DNA of 64,000 nt, taken from Cytophagales bacterium (GTDB lineage: Bacteria; Bacteroidota; Bacteroidia; Cytophagales; Thermoflexibacteraceae). Within the stretch, counting starts at the first letter, position 1, and the number at the start of each line of letters is the position of its first letter. Below the pieces are notes generated by a model, which saw nothing but the letters and a program-made list of their open reading frames with translations, ran no database searches and was not told the DNA's origin. A program made the translations under genes and the position numbers. The stretch is from the NCBI GenBank assembly GCA_004294445.1, contig REAZ01000016.1, positions 40,244 through 104,243 on the forward strand, written 5' to 3'. Shown here in pieces: positions 16,174 to 24,479 of the stretch.

Positions 16174-17484
16174 TTAGTCGATATTGTCGGCAAAAGTTTG
16201 GGAAATTTCATTCATTTTATCTATGGTTTCATCAAAGGTACTTTCCACCATGCCATATTTATCGATTTCTATTTTTCTAACTGTAGAGCCTCCGTCAGGA
16301 AGATTATAGGCAATATAGGCTTTCAAATCCTCTGCCTTTAAAATATCATTTTCTGAATACTCCCCCTTGTACTTTTCTAAGATTTCAGTACGATTGCTTA
16401 CATTACCAAGCATAATGCAGTTATTCAACTCCTTCACTATATAATCTGAATGTGTAGTAATCCAAACCCTGATTCCTGCATTGAGCAATTTGGCGAAAAG
16501 GCGAGCCATTTTGATTTGATTTTCGGGGTGCAAGTTAAGCTCGGGTTCATCTATCATCAGTAAATCGCCTTTTTGGGCTTGGTGCTTCAACCATAAATGT
16601 AGGTCTGCTAAGGCACGAACAGAGGTGGAAGCCATATAATGTGGAATCGTGTGATTTGCCTTTTTATCATAAACCCTTAACATTCCATCATTTACTTCAT
16701 AGTTTACGCCTAAGATTGTTTCAACCTCCTTTAGCAATTCTGGGTATTCTTCTTTTAAAAAACTATCCCCTTTTATAATATTTTCTGTTTCACGAGCAAA
16801 ATCTAAGTTTTCTTGAATTGGAAGCGGTATATTAGAAATATTTTTTTCTAATATATTAAATCTCTTATGTTTAATTAATTCATTTCTAACAATATCCAAT
16901 TCTTTTTGAAAAAGGCGTGTTTGAGTGCGTTCTGCTGTTAGTAATATAATTTTCTCTTTAAAAAAAAATGATTGCAATATTCCTTTATATAAATTAGATA
17001 AGCCTCGTTTTTCTATTGTATTAGAATTATTTATGGTTATTTCTAAAATATTGCTTTTCGCCTCTTTCATAAACCAACCACCAAACAACGGGATTCTGGT
17101 TTCTATTTCAAAAAAAGTATCTTGTTCATTATAAATAACTTTAAATTGTGTAGCACTAAAATTGTCTTCATTTGCACTGAAAACTTGGTTTAATTTTTCT
17201 AAATAAGCATTTTGAATTTTAGGCAATACGTCATCTAAGAACTCTTTTTTAAAACTTATTAAATCGACTTTACTATATCCTTGATTTTTTATTTCTTCTT
17301 CCATTTTTGAGTCATACGCTTCCCATTCCAAATCCAATGAGATAAGCATTTTATACAAAAATCCCCAAACCGCATACGTCAAATACGTTTTCCCAGTATT
17401 ATTTTTGCCACAAATCACAGTGAGCTTGCCCATCTCTATTTGTGCCTCTTTGATACTTCCTAAGTTTTTAAATTCGAAAATCAT
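16174..17484 (-). CDS. SMC/OLD-like AAA ATPase (AAA_15/AAA_21 type)
   Basis: 436 aa. Walker A is CGKNNTGKT at residues 25-33, right at the N-terminus. Walker B is DLLMIDEPELNLHPENQ near 310, followed by the H-loop WITTHSDYIVKEL near 345. A coiled-coil-like insert lies between. This is the ABC-ATPase layout of OLD, PARIS AriA, Septu PtuA and related defence ATPases, but with no TOPRIM domain fused. The two downstream genes overlap or follow closely and look like nuclease-fold partners, so the three probably act together. A TAATTTTG promoter lies at 17515-17522. Confidence 0.85.
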   Translation of the reverse strand: MIFEFKNLGSIKEAQIEMGKLTVICGKNNTGKTYLTYAVWGFLYKMLISLDLEWEAYDSKMEEEIKNQGYSKVDLISFKKEFLDDVLPKIQNAYLEKLNQVFSANEDNFSATQFKVIYNEQDTFFEIETRIPLFGGWFMKEAKSNILEITINNSNTIEKRGLSNLYKGILQSFFFKEKIILLTAERTQTRLFQKELDIVRNELIKHKRFNILEKNISNIPLPIQENLDFARETENIIKGDSFLKEEYPELLKEVETILGVNYEVNDGMLRVYDKKANHTIPHYMASTSVRALADLHLWLKHQAQKGDLLMIDEPELNLHPENQIKMARLFAKLLNAGIRVWITTHSDYIVKELNNCIMLGNVSNRTEILEKYKGEYSENDILKAEDLKAYIAYNLPDGGSTVRKIEIDKYGMVESTFDETIDKMNEISQTFADNID

Positions 17485-17514
17485 AAGAATAAAATGTTAA
17501 TAAAAAACCTTTGA

Positions 17515-17522
17515 CAAAATTA
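17515..17522 (-). promoter_or_regulatory. Promoter -7 element of the ATPase-nuclease operon
   Basis: TAATTTTG on the minus strand, 31 bp before the ATG at 17484. A -33 TTG is not obvious. It lies immediately after the terminator of the upstream gene set, consistent with an independent operon. Confidence 0.5.
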
Positions 17523-17530
17523 AATAAAAA

Positions 17531-17562
17531 AAGTAGAAAACTTCCTAAAAAGTTTTCTACTT
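17531..17562 (-). terminator. Terminator of the molybdenum hydroxylase operon
   Basis: Perfect 13-bp arms AAGTAGAAAACTT (17531-17543) and AAGTTTTCTACTT (17550-17562) with a 6-base loop; on the minus strand a T-rich run follows. It lies 33 bp beyond the stop of the FAD-subunit gene. Confidence 0.85.
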
Positions 17563-17595
17563 CGATAAATTGAGAACTTTGACAAAGTTAAGTTC

Positions 17596-18438
17596 TTATG
17601 CCACCTCTGTCAATGCTCTTTTTGCATACACTTTTGCCAAATGTTTTCGATATTCTTCGCCTGCAAAGTGGTCGGAGAGAATACTTACGCCTTCTGCGGC
17701 TTGGTCGGCGGCATTTTTGATGGTTTCAGTGTCGGCTTTTTTACCTTTGAGTGCGTTCTCTACGGCGGTATCCCTGAAAGCAGATTCGGAAACACCTGTG
17801 AAAGCTACCTTGATGTCATCTATAGAACCGTTGCCCGTAACTACTACCGCACAGCCTACGATGGCAAAGCGGGAAGCGGGTTGCATGAACTTCACATAAG
17901 CAGATTTTGTATTTGCCGAAGGTAAGGGAATACGTATTTGTGTAACTATCTCACCTTCTTCCAAGGCAGTCATAAAAAAGCCTGTAAAGAAATCACCTGC
18001 TTTGATGGCACGCTTTCCCTTTGCTCCTGCTACTACTATTACCGCATCGGTAACGAGCATGGATGCAGGCCAATCTGCCGAGGGGTCAGCGTGTGCCAAG
18101 CTACCGCCGAGCGTTCCTTTGTTGCGTACCTGCACATCTCCGATAAGTTCGGCAGCTTGCGAAAGGATAGGCAAGTGCTTCTTTATCAAATCATTGGTCA
18201 TTATTTCGTAGTGCGTAGTCATTGCCCCTATTACCAATTCTCCGTCTTCTTGCTTGATGCCTTTCATTTCGGCAATTCGGCTAATGTCTATGAGTTTGGT
18301 CGGGCGATTGAGTCGCAGTTTCATCGCAGGGATAAGGCTATGCCCTCCCGCTAAGAGTTTGGCATCTCCATCTTTCAAAAGGGAAATAGCCTCGTCTATG
18401 CTTTTTGCTTTTATATAGTCAAATTCTGAAGGAATCAT
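17596..18438 (-). CDS. FAD-binding subunit of a molybdenum hydroxylase (CoxM-like)
   Basis: 280 aa, the normal size of CO dehydrogenase/xanthine dehydrogenase medium subunits. FAD-binding motifs LLAGGHSLIPAMK (residues 30-42) and GTLGGSLAHADPSADWP (about 110-126) are intact. It passes electrons between the iron-sulfur subunit and the acceptor in the cytoplasmic heterotrimer. It is separated from the large subunit gene by 261 bp of AT-rich repeats, which is unusual; in most such operons the three genes abut. Confidence 0.9.
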   Translation of the reverse strand: MIPSEFDYIKAKSIDEAISLLKDGDAKLLAGGHSLIPAMKLRLNRPTKLIDISRIAEMKGIKQEDGELVIGAMTTHYEIMTNDLIKKHLPILSQAAELIGDVQVRNKGTLGGSLAHADPSADWPASMLVTDAVIVVAGAKGKRAIKAGDFFTGFFMTALEEGEIVTQIRIPLPSANTKSAYVKFMQPASRFAIVGCAVVVTGNGSIDDIKVAFTGVSESAFRDTAVENALKGKKADTETIKNAADQAAEGVSILSDHFAGEEYRKHLAKVYAKRALTEVA

Positions 18439-18447
18439 CTTTTTTGC

Positions 18448-18703
18448 TAATTATGAATTATAAATGTTGAATGATGAATATTTTTTAATTATGAATTATA
18501 AATGATTAATTATGAGTTGTTTATTATTAAAATTTTACTATTAAGAAATAGCCTTAAACTTCAATAAAATATAAACAGATTTCAATTAAGTGCTTGCCTA
18601 AAATTAATTTATATTGTTTTTTTATAACAATTTGAAAAAAATTAATTAAATGCACTCATACTACTTAAAAATTCATAATTTATAATTCATCATTCATAAT
18701 TAT
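18448..18703. repeat. AT-rich repeat block between coxM- and coxL-like genes
   Basis: The motif TAATTATGAATTATAAATG occurs as direct copies at 18448-18466 and 18486-18504, and an inverted relative (ATTCATAATTTATAATTCAT) begins at 18671. The inner 130 bp is AT-rich and non-coding. This is a recurrent type of intergenic repeat; a shorter version (GAGTTATAAATTATGAG) is at 57120-57150. It breaks the spacing of the operon. Confidence 0.7.
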
Positions 18704-21066
18704 TTGTTGTGTATTGCTTTCCACACTTTTTGTGGCGTAAGTGGCATATTCATGTCCTTGATATTGAACGGAGAAAGTGCATCAAGTACCGCATTGACTA
18801 CGGCAGGAGCAGAGCCAATCGTTCCTGCTTCCCCAGCTCCTTTTACGCCGAGTGGGTTATGCGGACAAGGCGTTACCGTTCTATCTACCTCAAACATAGG
18901 TACATCATCTGCTCTTGGCATGGTATAGTCCATGTACGAGCCTGTAATTAGTTGCCCATTACTGTCATAAATAGCTTCTTCGAAAAGTGCCTGACCAATT
19001 CCCTGCACTACGCCGCCATGAATCTGCCCATCTACAATCATTGGGTTTATTACGTTGCCCACGTCATCACAAGCAATAAAACGCTTGAGCGTTGTTTTTC
19101 CTGTTTCTATATCCACTTCTACCACAGCGATATGCGCACCGTAAGGATAGGTAAAGTTAGTGGGGTCGTAGAAACTCGAAAAATCAAGTCCTGGTTCGAG
19201 TCCTTGCGGGTAGTCGTGAGGAACGTAGGCAGTGAGGGCAACATCTCCAAAACCTATGGATTTGTCTGTGCCTTTTACTGTCCATCTTCCGCCTGCGTAC
19301 TCAAGGTCGGCTTCGGCGGCTTCCAATTTATGAGCAGCTATTTTTGCTCCTTTTTGCAATACTTTCTCTATGCTTTTTACTATAGCACTTCCGCCAACAG
19401 CCAAAGAGCGAGAGCCGTAAGTTCCCATGCCAAAGGCAACAGAATCAGAATCACCATGGATAATTTCTACATCATTCATACTAATTCCAAACTTATCAGC
19501 CACTACTTGTGCGAAAGTAGTTTCATGTCCTTGCCCGTGCGAGTGCGAACCTGTATAAACGCTTACCTTCCCTGTGGGCTGGATACGCACTTGGGAAGAC
19601 TCAAAAAGTCCTGCCCTTGCGCCGAGCGAGCCAACGACTGCCGAAGGTGCAATACCGCAAGCCTCTATGTAAGTAGAAATGCCAATGCCTAAGTATTTTC
19701 CTTGCTTTCGTGCCTCTGCTTGTTCTTTTCTAAATCCTTTGTAATCAACCATTTCTAAGGCTCTTTCCAAAACTGCATGGTAATTACCACTGTCGTATTG
19801 GAGAGCTACTTGGGTCTGATACCCAGGTTGGGTAATGCCATCAAAAGGAGGAATAAAGTTTTTCAAACGCAATTCAGCAGGGTCAACCCCCATTTCTTTG
19901 GCGGCAGTTTCCATCAATCTTTCCAGCACATAAGTAGCTTCTGGGCGACCTGCGCCTCTGTACGCATCTACTGCGTTGGTGTGGGTAAATGCTCCAGTAA
20001 CTTCTACATGAACGGCGGGCGTAGTATAAAGCCCTTGCAAAAGCGTGCCATGCAGATAAGTAGGCACTGCTGTACCAAAAGTAGAAAGATATGCTCCTAA
20101 GTTGGCAGCAGTTCTTACCCTTAGTGCCATTACGTTGCCATCTTTGTCAAAGCCCATTTCAGCCTTCGTAACGTGGTCGCGACCGTGTGCGTCTGTGATG
20201 AAACTTTCGCTGCGTTCTGCAACCCATTTTACAGGGCGACCAATTTGCTTAGAAGCCCAAGTTACCAATGCCTCCTCCGTATAATGGAAAATTTTGCTCC
20301 CAAAACCGCCGCCTACGTCTGGGGCAACTACCCTGACTTTATGTTCGGGCAAGCCCAATACAAAAGCACACATGAGCAGGCGAATGAGGTGAGGGTTTTG
20401 CGAAGTAGTATAAAGTGTATGTTTGTCGTGGGCTATGTCGTAATCGCCTATGGCAGCGCGCGGCTCAATGGCATTAGGCACCATGCGTTGATTGACAAAC
20501 TCTAAAGTAGTTACGTGGTGAGATTTGGCAATATGGTCATCAGTTTTCTGCCTATCACCAAGCTCCCACACAAAGCATTTATTATTTGGGGCAATGTCAT
20601 GCACTAAGGGCGCACCGTCTTGGATAGCCTTAAAAGGGTCAGTAACACAAGGAAGTTCCTCATAATCAATTTCTACTAATTCTGCTGCATCTACGGCAAG
20701 TTCTCTGCTTTCTGCTATTACTATGGCTACTGAGTCGCCTGCGTGTAGCACCTTGTCTTTGACCAATAGCGGGTGAGGCGGCTCTTTCATGGTTTCGCCT
20801 GTATTAAAGTTCACCTGCCAGCCGCAAGGAACACCGTTGATACCTGCTTTGGCGATGTCTTCGCCTGTGAAAACAGCTACCACGCCTTCCATTGCTAAGG
20901 CTTTGGAAGTATCTATTTTCAAGATATTAGCATGGGCATAAGGGCTACGCATAATGTAGGCGTGCGTCATGTCGGGCAATACGATGTCATCAGTATATTT
21001 GCCTTTCCCTGTGATAAAACGCTTGTCCTCAACACGTTTTACAGATTGTCCTATTAAGCTACACAC
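18700..21066 (-). CDS. Molybdopterin-binding large subunit of a molybdenum hydroxylase (CoxL-like, form II)
   Basis: 788 aa, full length. It starts [22 protein letters not shown], a typical CoxL opening, and has GGGFGSK and [10 protein letters not shown] cofactor-binding segments. The active-site loop reads [20 protein letters not shown] marks the form II subfamily, not the AYxCSFR loop of true aerobic CO dehydrogenase. The substrate is therefore more likely an aldehyde, purine or other heterocycle. It overlaps the small subunit gene by 8 bp. No Mo-maturation genes (coxD/E/F type) are adjacent. Confidence 0.92.
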   Translation of the reverse strand: MCSLIGQSVKRVEDKRFITGKGKYTDDIVLPDMTHAYIMRSPYAHANILKIDTSKALAMEGVVAVFTGEDIAKAGINGVPCGWQVNFNTGETMKEPPHPLLVKDKVLHAGDSVAIVIAESRELAVDAAELVEIDYEELPCVTDPFKAIQDGAPLVHDIAPNNKCFVWELGDRQKTDDHIAKSHHVTTLEFVNQRMVPNAIEPRAAIGDYDIAHDKHTLYTTSQNPHLIRLLMCAFVLGLPEHKVRVVAPDVGGGFGSKIFHYTEEALVTWASKQIGRPVKWVAERSESFITDAHGRDHVTKAEMGFDKDGNVMALRVRTAANLGAYLSTFGTAVPTYLHGTLLQGLYTTPAVHVEVTGAFTHTNAVDAYRGAGRPEATYVLERLMETAAKEMGVDPAELRLKNFIPPFDGITQPGYQTQVALQYDSGNYHAVLERALEMVDYKGFRKEQAEARKQGKYLGIGISTYIEACGIAPSAVVGSLGARAGLFESSQVRIQPTGKVSVYTGSHSHGQGHETTFAQVVADKFGISMNDVEIIHGDSDSVAFGMGTYGSRSLAVGGSAIVKSIEKVLQKGAKIAAHKLEAAEADLEYAGGRWTVKGTDKSIGFGDVALTAYVPHDYPQGLEPGLDFSSFYDPTNFTYPYGAHIAVVEVDIETGKTTLKRFIACDDVGNVINPMIVDGQIHGGVVQGIGQALFEEAIYDSNGQLITGSYMDYTMPRADDVPMFEVDRTVTPCPHNPLGVKGAGEAGTIGSAPAVVNAVLDALSPFNIKDMNMPLTPQKVWKAIHNK

Positions 21067-21547
21067 TTGCCACCTCCATTTCTTTCATTTTTGCGGAAGC
21101 AAACTGCACTGCCCTCACGATATTATGATAGCCTGTGCATCGGCAGAAATTGCCTTCTAAAGCGTGTCTAATGTCCATTTCGGTAGGTTCAGGATTTTTG
21201 CTGAGCAAATCTACCGCCGTCATAATCATACCGGGCGTGCAGAAACCGCACTGCAAGCCATGTTCTTGGTGAAAACCCTCTTGAAGTGGGTGTAATTCAC
21301 CTTTTTTAGCAAGCCCTTCGATAGTAGTGATAGCACAACCGTCAGCTTGGGCAGCAAGCATCGTGCAAGATTTGACCGCCATGCCATCTATCATTACCGT
21401 ACAAGAGCCACAGCTACTTGTATCGCAACCGATATGCGTGCCTGTGAGCCGCAGTTGGTCGCGCAAATAATACACAAGCAACTGACGAGCCTCGACAGTG
21501 CTTTTGTGTTTTTTTCCATTTACTTCTACTTGAATTGTCAGATTCAT
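21059..21547 (-). CDS. [2Fe-2S] small subunit of a molybdenum hydroxylase (CoxS-like)
   Basis: 162 aa. The plant-type cluster CDTSSCGSC is near residues 40-48 with a partner Cys about 12 residues on, and the second cluster comes from CGFCTPGM and GNFCRCTGY near 100-135. It carries electrons from the molybdenum site to FAD. It is first in the operon, overlaps the large subunit gene by 8 bp, and the promoter should lie in 21548-21650. Confidence 0.93.
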   Translation of the reverse strand: MNLTIQVEVNGKKHKSTVEARQLLVYYLRDQLRLTGTHIGCDTSSCGSCTVMIDGMAVKSCTMLAAQADGCAITTIEGLAKKGELHPLQEGFHQEHGLQCGFCTPGMIMTAVDLLSKNPEPTEMDIRHALEGNFCRCTGYHNIVRAVQFASAKMKEMEVASV

Positions 21548-21902
21548 ATTTACTATTTTACGAGTGATTTTGGTTAGAAAGTGAGTTGTTTTGATGATGA
21601 TAAAATTTGTTTAAAGCATAAGCGGAAAAACAAAAGTAAAATCACATTTATTATCAATACTTGCACAGACAATGTATGCTCACAAATGAAAGTGTACTTT
21701 TGTTTTGTCAGTTAGTTGTCTATTCATGCACTATGTTTATACCATAGCACACAAAATTCATGTTGGTTGAAAGATTCACCATAACGACTGTAATTTAGAA
21801 AGATTTTTTTGAATTTTAAAAGGATTTTAAATAGATTTTTTTTGTCGAACTATCTAAAATTTTTATACCTTTATGCCTATACACCAATAAAATCAAAAGT
21901 AG

Positions 21903-22814
21903 ATGATGAAAAGACGAGATTTTGTAAAAAGTAGTTTGGTAGCGGGTACTATCGGGGCTGTAGCATCCCCATCTTTAGCCAATAAGATGAATGTAAACAA
22001 GCATAAATTTAACTTAAAGTATGCACCTCACTTCGGTATGTTCCAAAACAGTGCGGGTAAGGATATTTTTGCCGAACTCCAATTCATGGCAGACCAAGGC
22101 TTTACAGGTTTGGAAGACAATGGACTGCTGGGCAGAACAGTAGAAGTGCAGGAGAAATTGGGCAAGGAACTCCAGCGTTTGAGTATGACGATGGGTGTTT
22201 TTGTAGTTGATGGCGGCGATAACTGGAAAGTATCGCTGGCGAGCGGCAAGCAAGAGTTCAAAGACAATTTTATAAAAACGTGCAAGGCTTCGGTAGAGGC
22301 TGCTAAAAGGGTGAACGCCAAGTGGATGACTGTAGTACCGGGCTTCTATGACCGCAGCCTGCCCATAGGTATTCAGACCGCAAACGTCATAGATGCACTT
22401 CGGCGAGGAGCTGAAATATTTGAGCCGCATGGCTTAGTAATGGTCTTGGAGCCGCTAAGTGATACGCCCGAACTATTTTTGAGGTATTCAGACCAGACAT
22501 ATATGATTTGCAAGGCGGTAAAAAGCCCTTCTTGCAAGATTCTTTACGATGCCTATCACATGCAAAAAAATGAAGGGAATGTGATTAAAAACATAGAATT
22601 GTGCTGGGACGAAATTGCTTACTTCCAAATCGGCGACAACCCTGGGCGAAAAGAGCCGACTTCGGGCGAAATGAACTACAAAAACATATTCAAATACATT
22701 GCAGAAAAGGGCTATACGGGCATTATGGGCATGGAGCATGGCAACGCAAAAGCTGGCAAAGAAGGCGAAGAAGCCCTCATCAAGGCATATAAGGAAGTAG
22801 ATAGTTTCAAATAA
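21903..22814 (+). CDS. Hydroxypyruvate isomerase-family protein with Tat signal
   Basis: 303 aa. The N-terminus MMKRRDFVKSSLVAGTIGAVA is a twin-arginine signal (RRDFVK) with a short hydrophobic stretch, so the protein is exported folded. The rest is a xylose-isomerase-like TIM barrel: VLEPLSD near residue 180 with the metal-binding Glu, YDAYHMQ near 215, QIGDNPGR near 240 and MGMEHG near 280, the Hyi pattern. It probably isomerises or epimerises a sugar-like substrate in the periplasm. It stands alone; a strong terminator follows. Whether it is related to the divergent molybdenum hydroxylase is unclear. Confidence 0.85.
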   Translation: MMKRRDFVKSSLVAGTIGAVASPSLANKMNVNKHKFNLKYAPHFGMFQNSAGKDIFAELQFMADQGFTGLEDNGLLGRTVEVQEKLGKELQRLSMTMGVFVVDGGDNWKVSLASGKQEFKDNFIKTCKASVEAAKRVNAKWMTVVPGFYDRSLPIGIQTANVIDALRRGAEIFEPHGLVMVLEPLSDTPELFLRYSDQTYMICKAVKSPSCKILYDAYHMQKNEGNVIKNIELCWDEIAYFQIGDNPGRKEPTSGEMNYKNIFKYIAEKGYTGIMGMEHGNAKAGKEGEEALIKAYKEVDSFK

Positions 22815-22836
22815 AAGCCTTTTGCTGATAACTTAA

Positions 22837-22872
22837 AACGCCTAAGGATTTTGTAAATTCTTGGGCGTTTTT
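22837..22872 (+). terminator. Terminator after the hydroxypyruvate isomerase-like gene
   Basis: Arms AACGCCTAAG (22837-22846) and CTTGGGCGTT (22860-22869), pairing over 10 bp with one G-U, followed by TTTTT. Confidence 0.85.
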
Positions 22873-23041
22873 ATGTTTTTAAATCTCTTATTATCAATAA
22901 ATAACAAGAATTATTGCTTCGCTTTGGTAATGCTAATGAGGGTAAAAAATTTACAAAATTGTTTTTCATAGCAAAGAGTTTTCAGCGGGAAAACTGACCT
23001 TTAGCTTTGTATGCTTGTATTATTCCAAGAATTTAACATCG

Positions 23042-23155
23042 CAATATTTCTTTTGCTGCCTACTACTATTTTTTGTGCTATGCTATTTTTGTATCAAAAT
23101 AAGGAAAGATTTAAAAGGCAAACTGCTGAATGAGAAATAATTAGGAAATATTTAA
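23042..23155. repeat. Dispersed repeat, copy R1
   Basis: Shares TTGCTGCCTACTACTATT, TTTTTGTATCAAAAT and GAATGAGAAATAATTAG with copies at 23413-23520, 25716-25805 and 26604-26783. It lacks the GCAGGTGC hairpin of R3 and R4. With R2 it flanks the DUF433 gene in direct orientation. Confidence 0.75.
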
Positions 23156-23164
23156 TAAATAGTT

Positions 23165-23407
23165 TCATGCTGCATTTGCTAACTTATAAGAAGTAATTTC
23201 TCTTTCTACGGTCATTGCCGCATATTGGAGGCAAGCATAAATATCTTCTTTTTCGAGGATAGGATACGCCTCCAAAATATTCTCGATGGTTTCGCCCGCA
23301 CCAAGATATTCTAAAACCGTTTTTACTGTAATTCGCATATTTCTAATGATAGGTTTCCCGTTGCATATCGCAGGGCTAACCGTAACTCTATTTACAAAAC
23401 TCTCCAT
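23165..23407 (-). CDS. DUF433-family antitoxin-like protein
   Basis: 80 aa, the full length for the family. It has the DUF433 pattern: PAICNGKPIIRNMRITVKTVLEYL, then GAGETIENILEAYPILEKEDIYACLQYAA. DUF433 proteins are small helix-turn-helix proteins, usually antitoxins of a PIN-like DUF5615 toxin encoded just downstream. No toxin gene is present here: downstream lies only repeat R1. It may be an orphan antitoxin or a solitary regulator. The repeat copies R1 and R2 flank it, and a TATCTTTG promoter lies in R2. Confidence 0.8.
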   Translation of the reverse strand: MESFVNRVTVSPAICNGKPIIRNMRITVKTVLEYLGAGETIENILEAYPILEKEDIYACLQYAAMTVEREITSYKLANAA

Positions 23408-23412
23408 TTGTT

Positions 23413-23520
23413 TTCTGATTTAATATTTCTCAAAGATACAAATTTTAGAAAATATTTCTTTTGCTGCTTACTAAGATTTTTGTGCCACGCAATTTTTGTA
23501 TCAAAATAAGGAAAGATTTA
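23413..23520. repeat. Dispersed repeat, copy R2, with a minus-strand promoter
   Basis: Homologous to R4 from its first bases: both carry CAAAGATACAAATTTTAG, then AAAATATTTCTTTTGCTGC. On the minus strand this reads TATCTTTG (23437-23430), a TAnnTTTG box 23 bp before the DUF433 start. It breaks off before the hairpin half. Confidence 0.75.
23430..23437 (-). promoter_or_regulatory. Promoter -7 element of the DUF433 gene (inside R2)
   Basis: TATCTTTG on the minus strand, matching TAnnTTTG. The same box in the same context occurs in R4 before the small membrane protein gene at 26579. Confidence 0.5.
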
Positions 23521-23561
23521 ATATAAATCTCATTATATTTGTCTGGATATAATAGGTAAAA

Positions 23562-23879
23562 ATGTCGCACAAAAATAAAAATAATACAATTGGTAATTTC
23601 GGTATTTACGAAATTATAATTAATGATGAAACCTATAAAATAGGCAAAACCGACTTAGATAGAGTAACAGAAAGTTCGGGAGACCCTACAAGACTGCATC
23701 AGCAAGTTCGTAAACTAAGAGAAATATATGGGGAAAATAGCGTAGATAGAGAGGTAATAGAAAAGCTATTTAATGTAAGCACACAAGAAGCCAAAGAGAT
23801 AGAAAGGGCTTACTTACAAACCTATTACGAAACAACAGGGCAAGTCCCCGAAGGAAATAAAAAAAGTTTCAAACCTTAA
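23562..23879 (+). CDS. GIY-YIG-like small protein
   Basis: 105 aa. FGIYEIIINDETYKIGKTDLDRV fits the GIY...YxIGxT start of the GIY-YIG nuclease fold, followed by an Arg (TRLHQQVRKL) where the catalytic Arg belongs. A Glu in a C-terminal helix (AKEIERAYL) could act as the metal ligand. It is shorter than most GIY-YIG nucleases, so activity is uncertain. The next gene starts 6 bp after it, so the two form an operon. Confidence 0.55.
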   Translation: MSHKNKNNTIGNFGIYEIIINDETYKIGKTDLDRVTESSGDPTRLHQQVRKLREIYGENSVDREVIEKLFNVSTQEAKEIERAYLQTYYETTGQVPEGNKKSFKP

Positions 23880-23885
23880 GAAGTC

Positions 23886-24359
23886 ATGAAAGTAAGCATT
23901 TCAGGAAATTATACAGAAGTTGGTTTTCGTTTTGACGTGATGACCAAAACCAAAAATGCCATTGCCCAATGCATAGAGAAGCTATTGGCAGATAATCCTA
24001 TTCCTGTCAAAGCTACTATATTGGAAATTTGGCTACGTACTGACGGCATGAGTGAGGAACAAAAAGTAGTCATACTCAACCAAGGCAAAGGTAAGTATTG
24101 GAGTGTGGAATATTGGCTACCCTATCTTAAAATAGTACAAAATGGAAAAGTAGATTTAGACACCTTTATTGATGAGTTTTTTACTGCCTTACAAACTACT
24201 TTGAGTCCCTATTCCGTAGCGGCAGAAGCCATCAAAAAAGCAAAAATAGAAGCTAAAGAACTGATAGTAGGCAGAGAAGAATATGACTTTGAACTCAAAC
24301 CTGCACAGCAAGCATGGAGAAAAAAAGTGGCAGAAATGCAAGATGACAAAGCAAAATAA
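23886..24359 (+). CDS. Hypothetical protein paired with the GIY-YIG-like gene
   Basis: 157 aa, no family recognised. It has VGFRFDVMTKTKNAIAQCIEKLLADNPIPVKATI and a WSVEYWLPYLKIV segment, mixed alpha/beta, with a charged C-terminal helix (KAKIEAKELIVGREEYDF). The 6-bp gap to the GIY-YIG-like gene suggests joint function. An immunity- or substrate-binding role is possible but only inferred from position. It converges with the GldN-like gene. Confidence 0.55.
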   Translation: MKVSISGNYTEVGFRFDVMTKTKNAIAQCIEKLLADNPIPVKATILEIWLRTDGMSEEQKVVILNQGKGKYWSVEYWLPYLKIVQNGKVDLDTFIDEFFTALQTTLSPYSVAAEAIKKAKIEAKELIVGREEYDFELKPAQQAWRKKVAEMQDDKAK

Positions 24360-24479
24360 AGCCCACACTCCAGAGGACTTGGCAAGCGCAGAGCATCAAT
24401 TAAAATCCAATACCGTATTGATTTTATATGTTTTGTGGGCTTGCATAGAAATACCGACATTGGTTTAACTGTTTAAAAA

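Noticed and set aside
18952..19692. 246-codon open frame on the plus strand opposite the CoxL-like gene
   Set aside because: It lies antisense to a gene with strong motif support and has no family pattern; its Cys/Ser-rich translation is the usual mirror of such a gene.
18700..21066. Aerobic CO dehydrogenase annotation for the large subunit
   Set aside because: The active-site loop is AYRGAGR (form II), not AYxCSFR, so CO oxidation is not supported.
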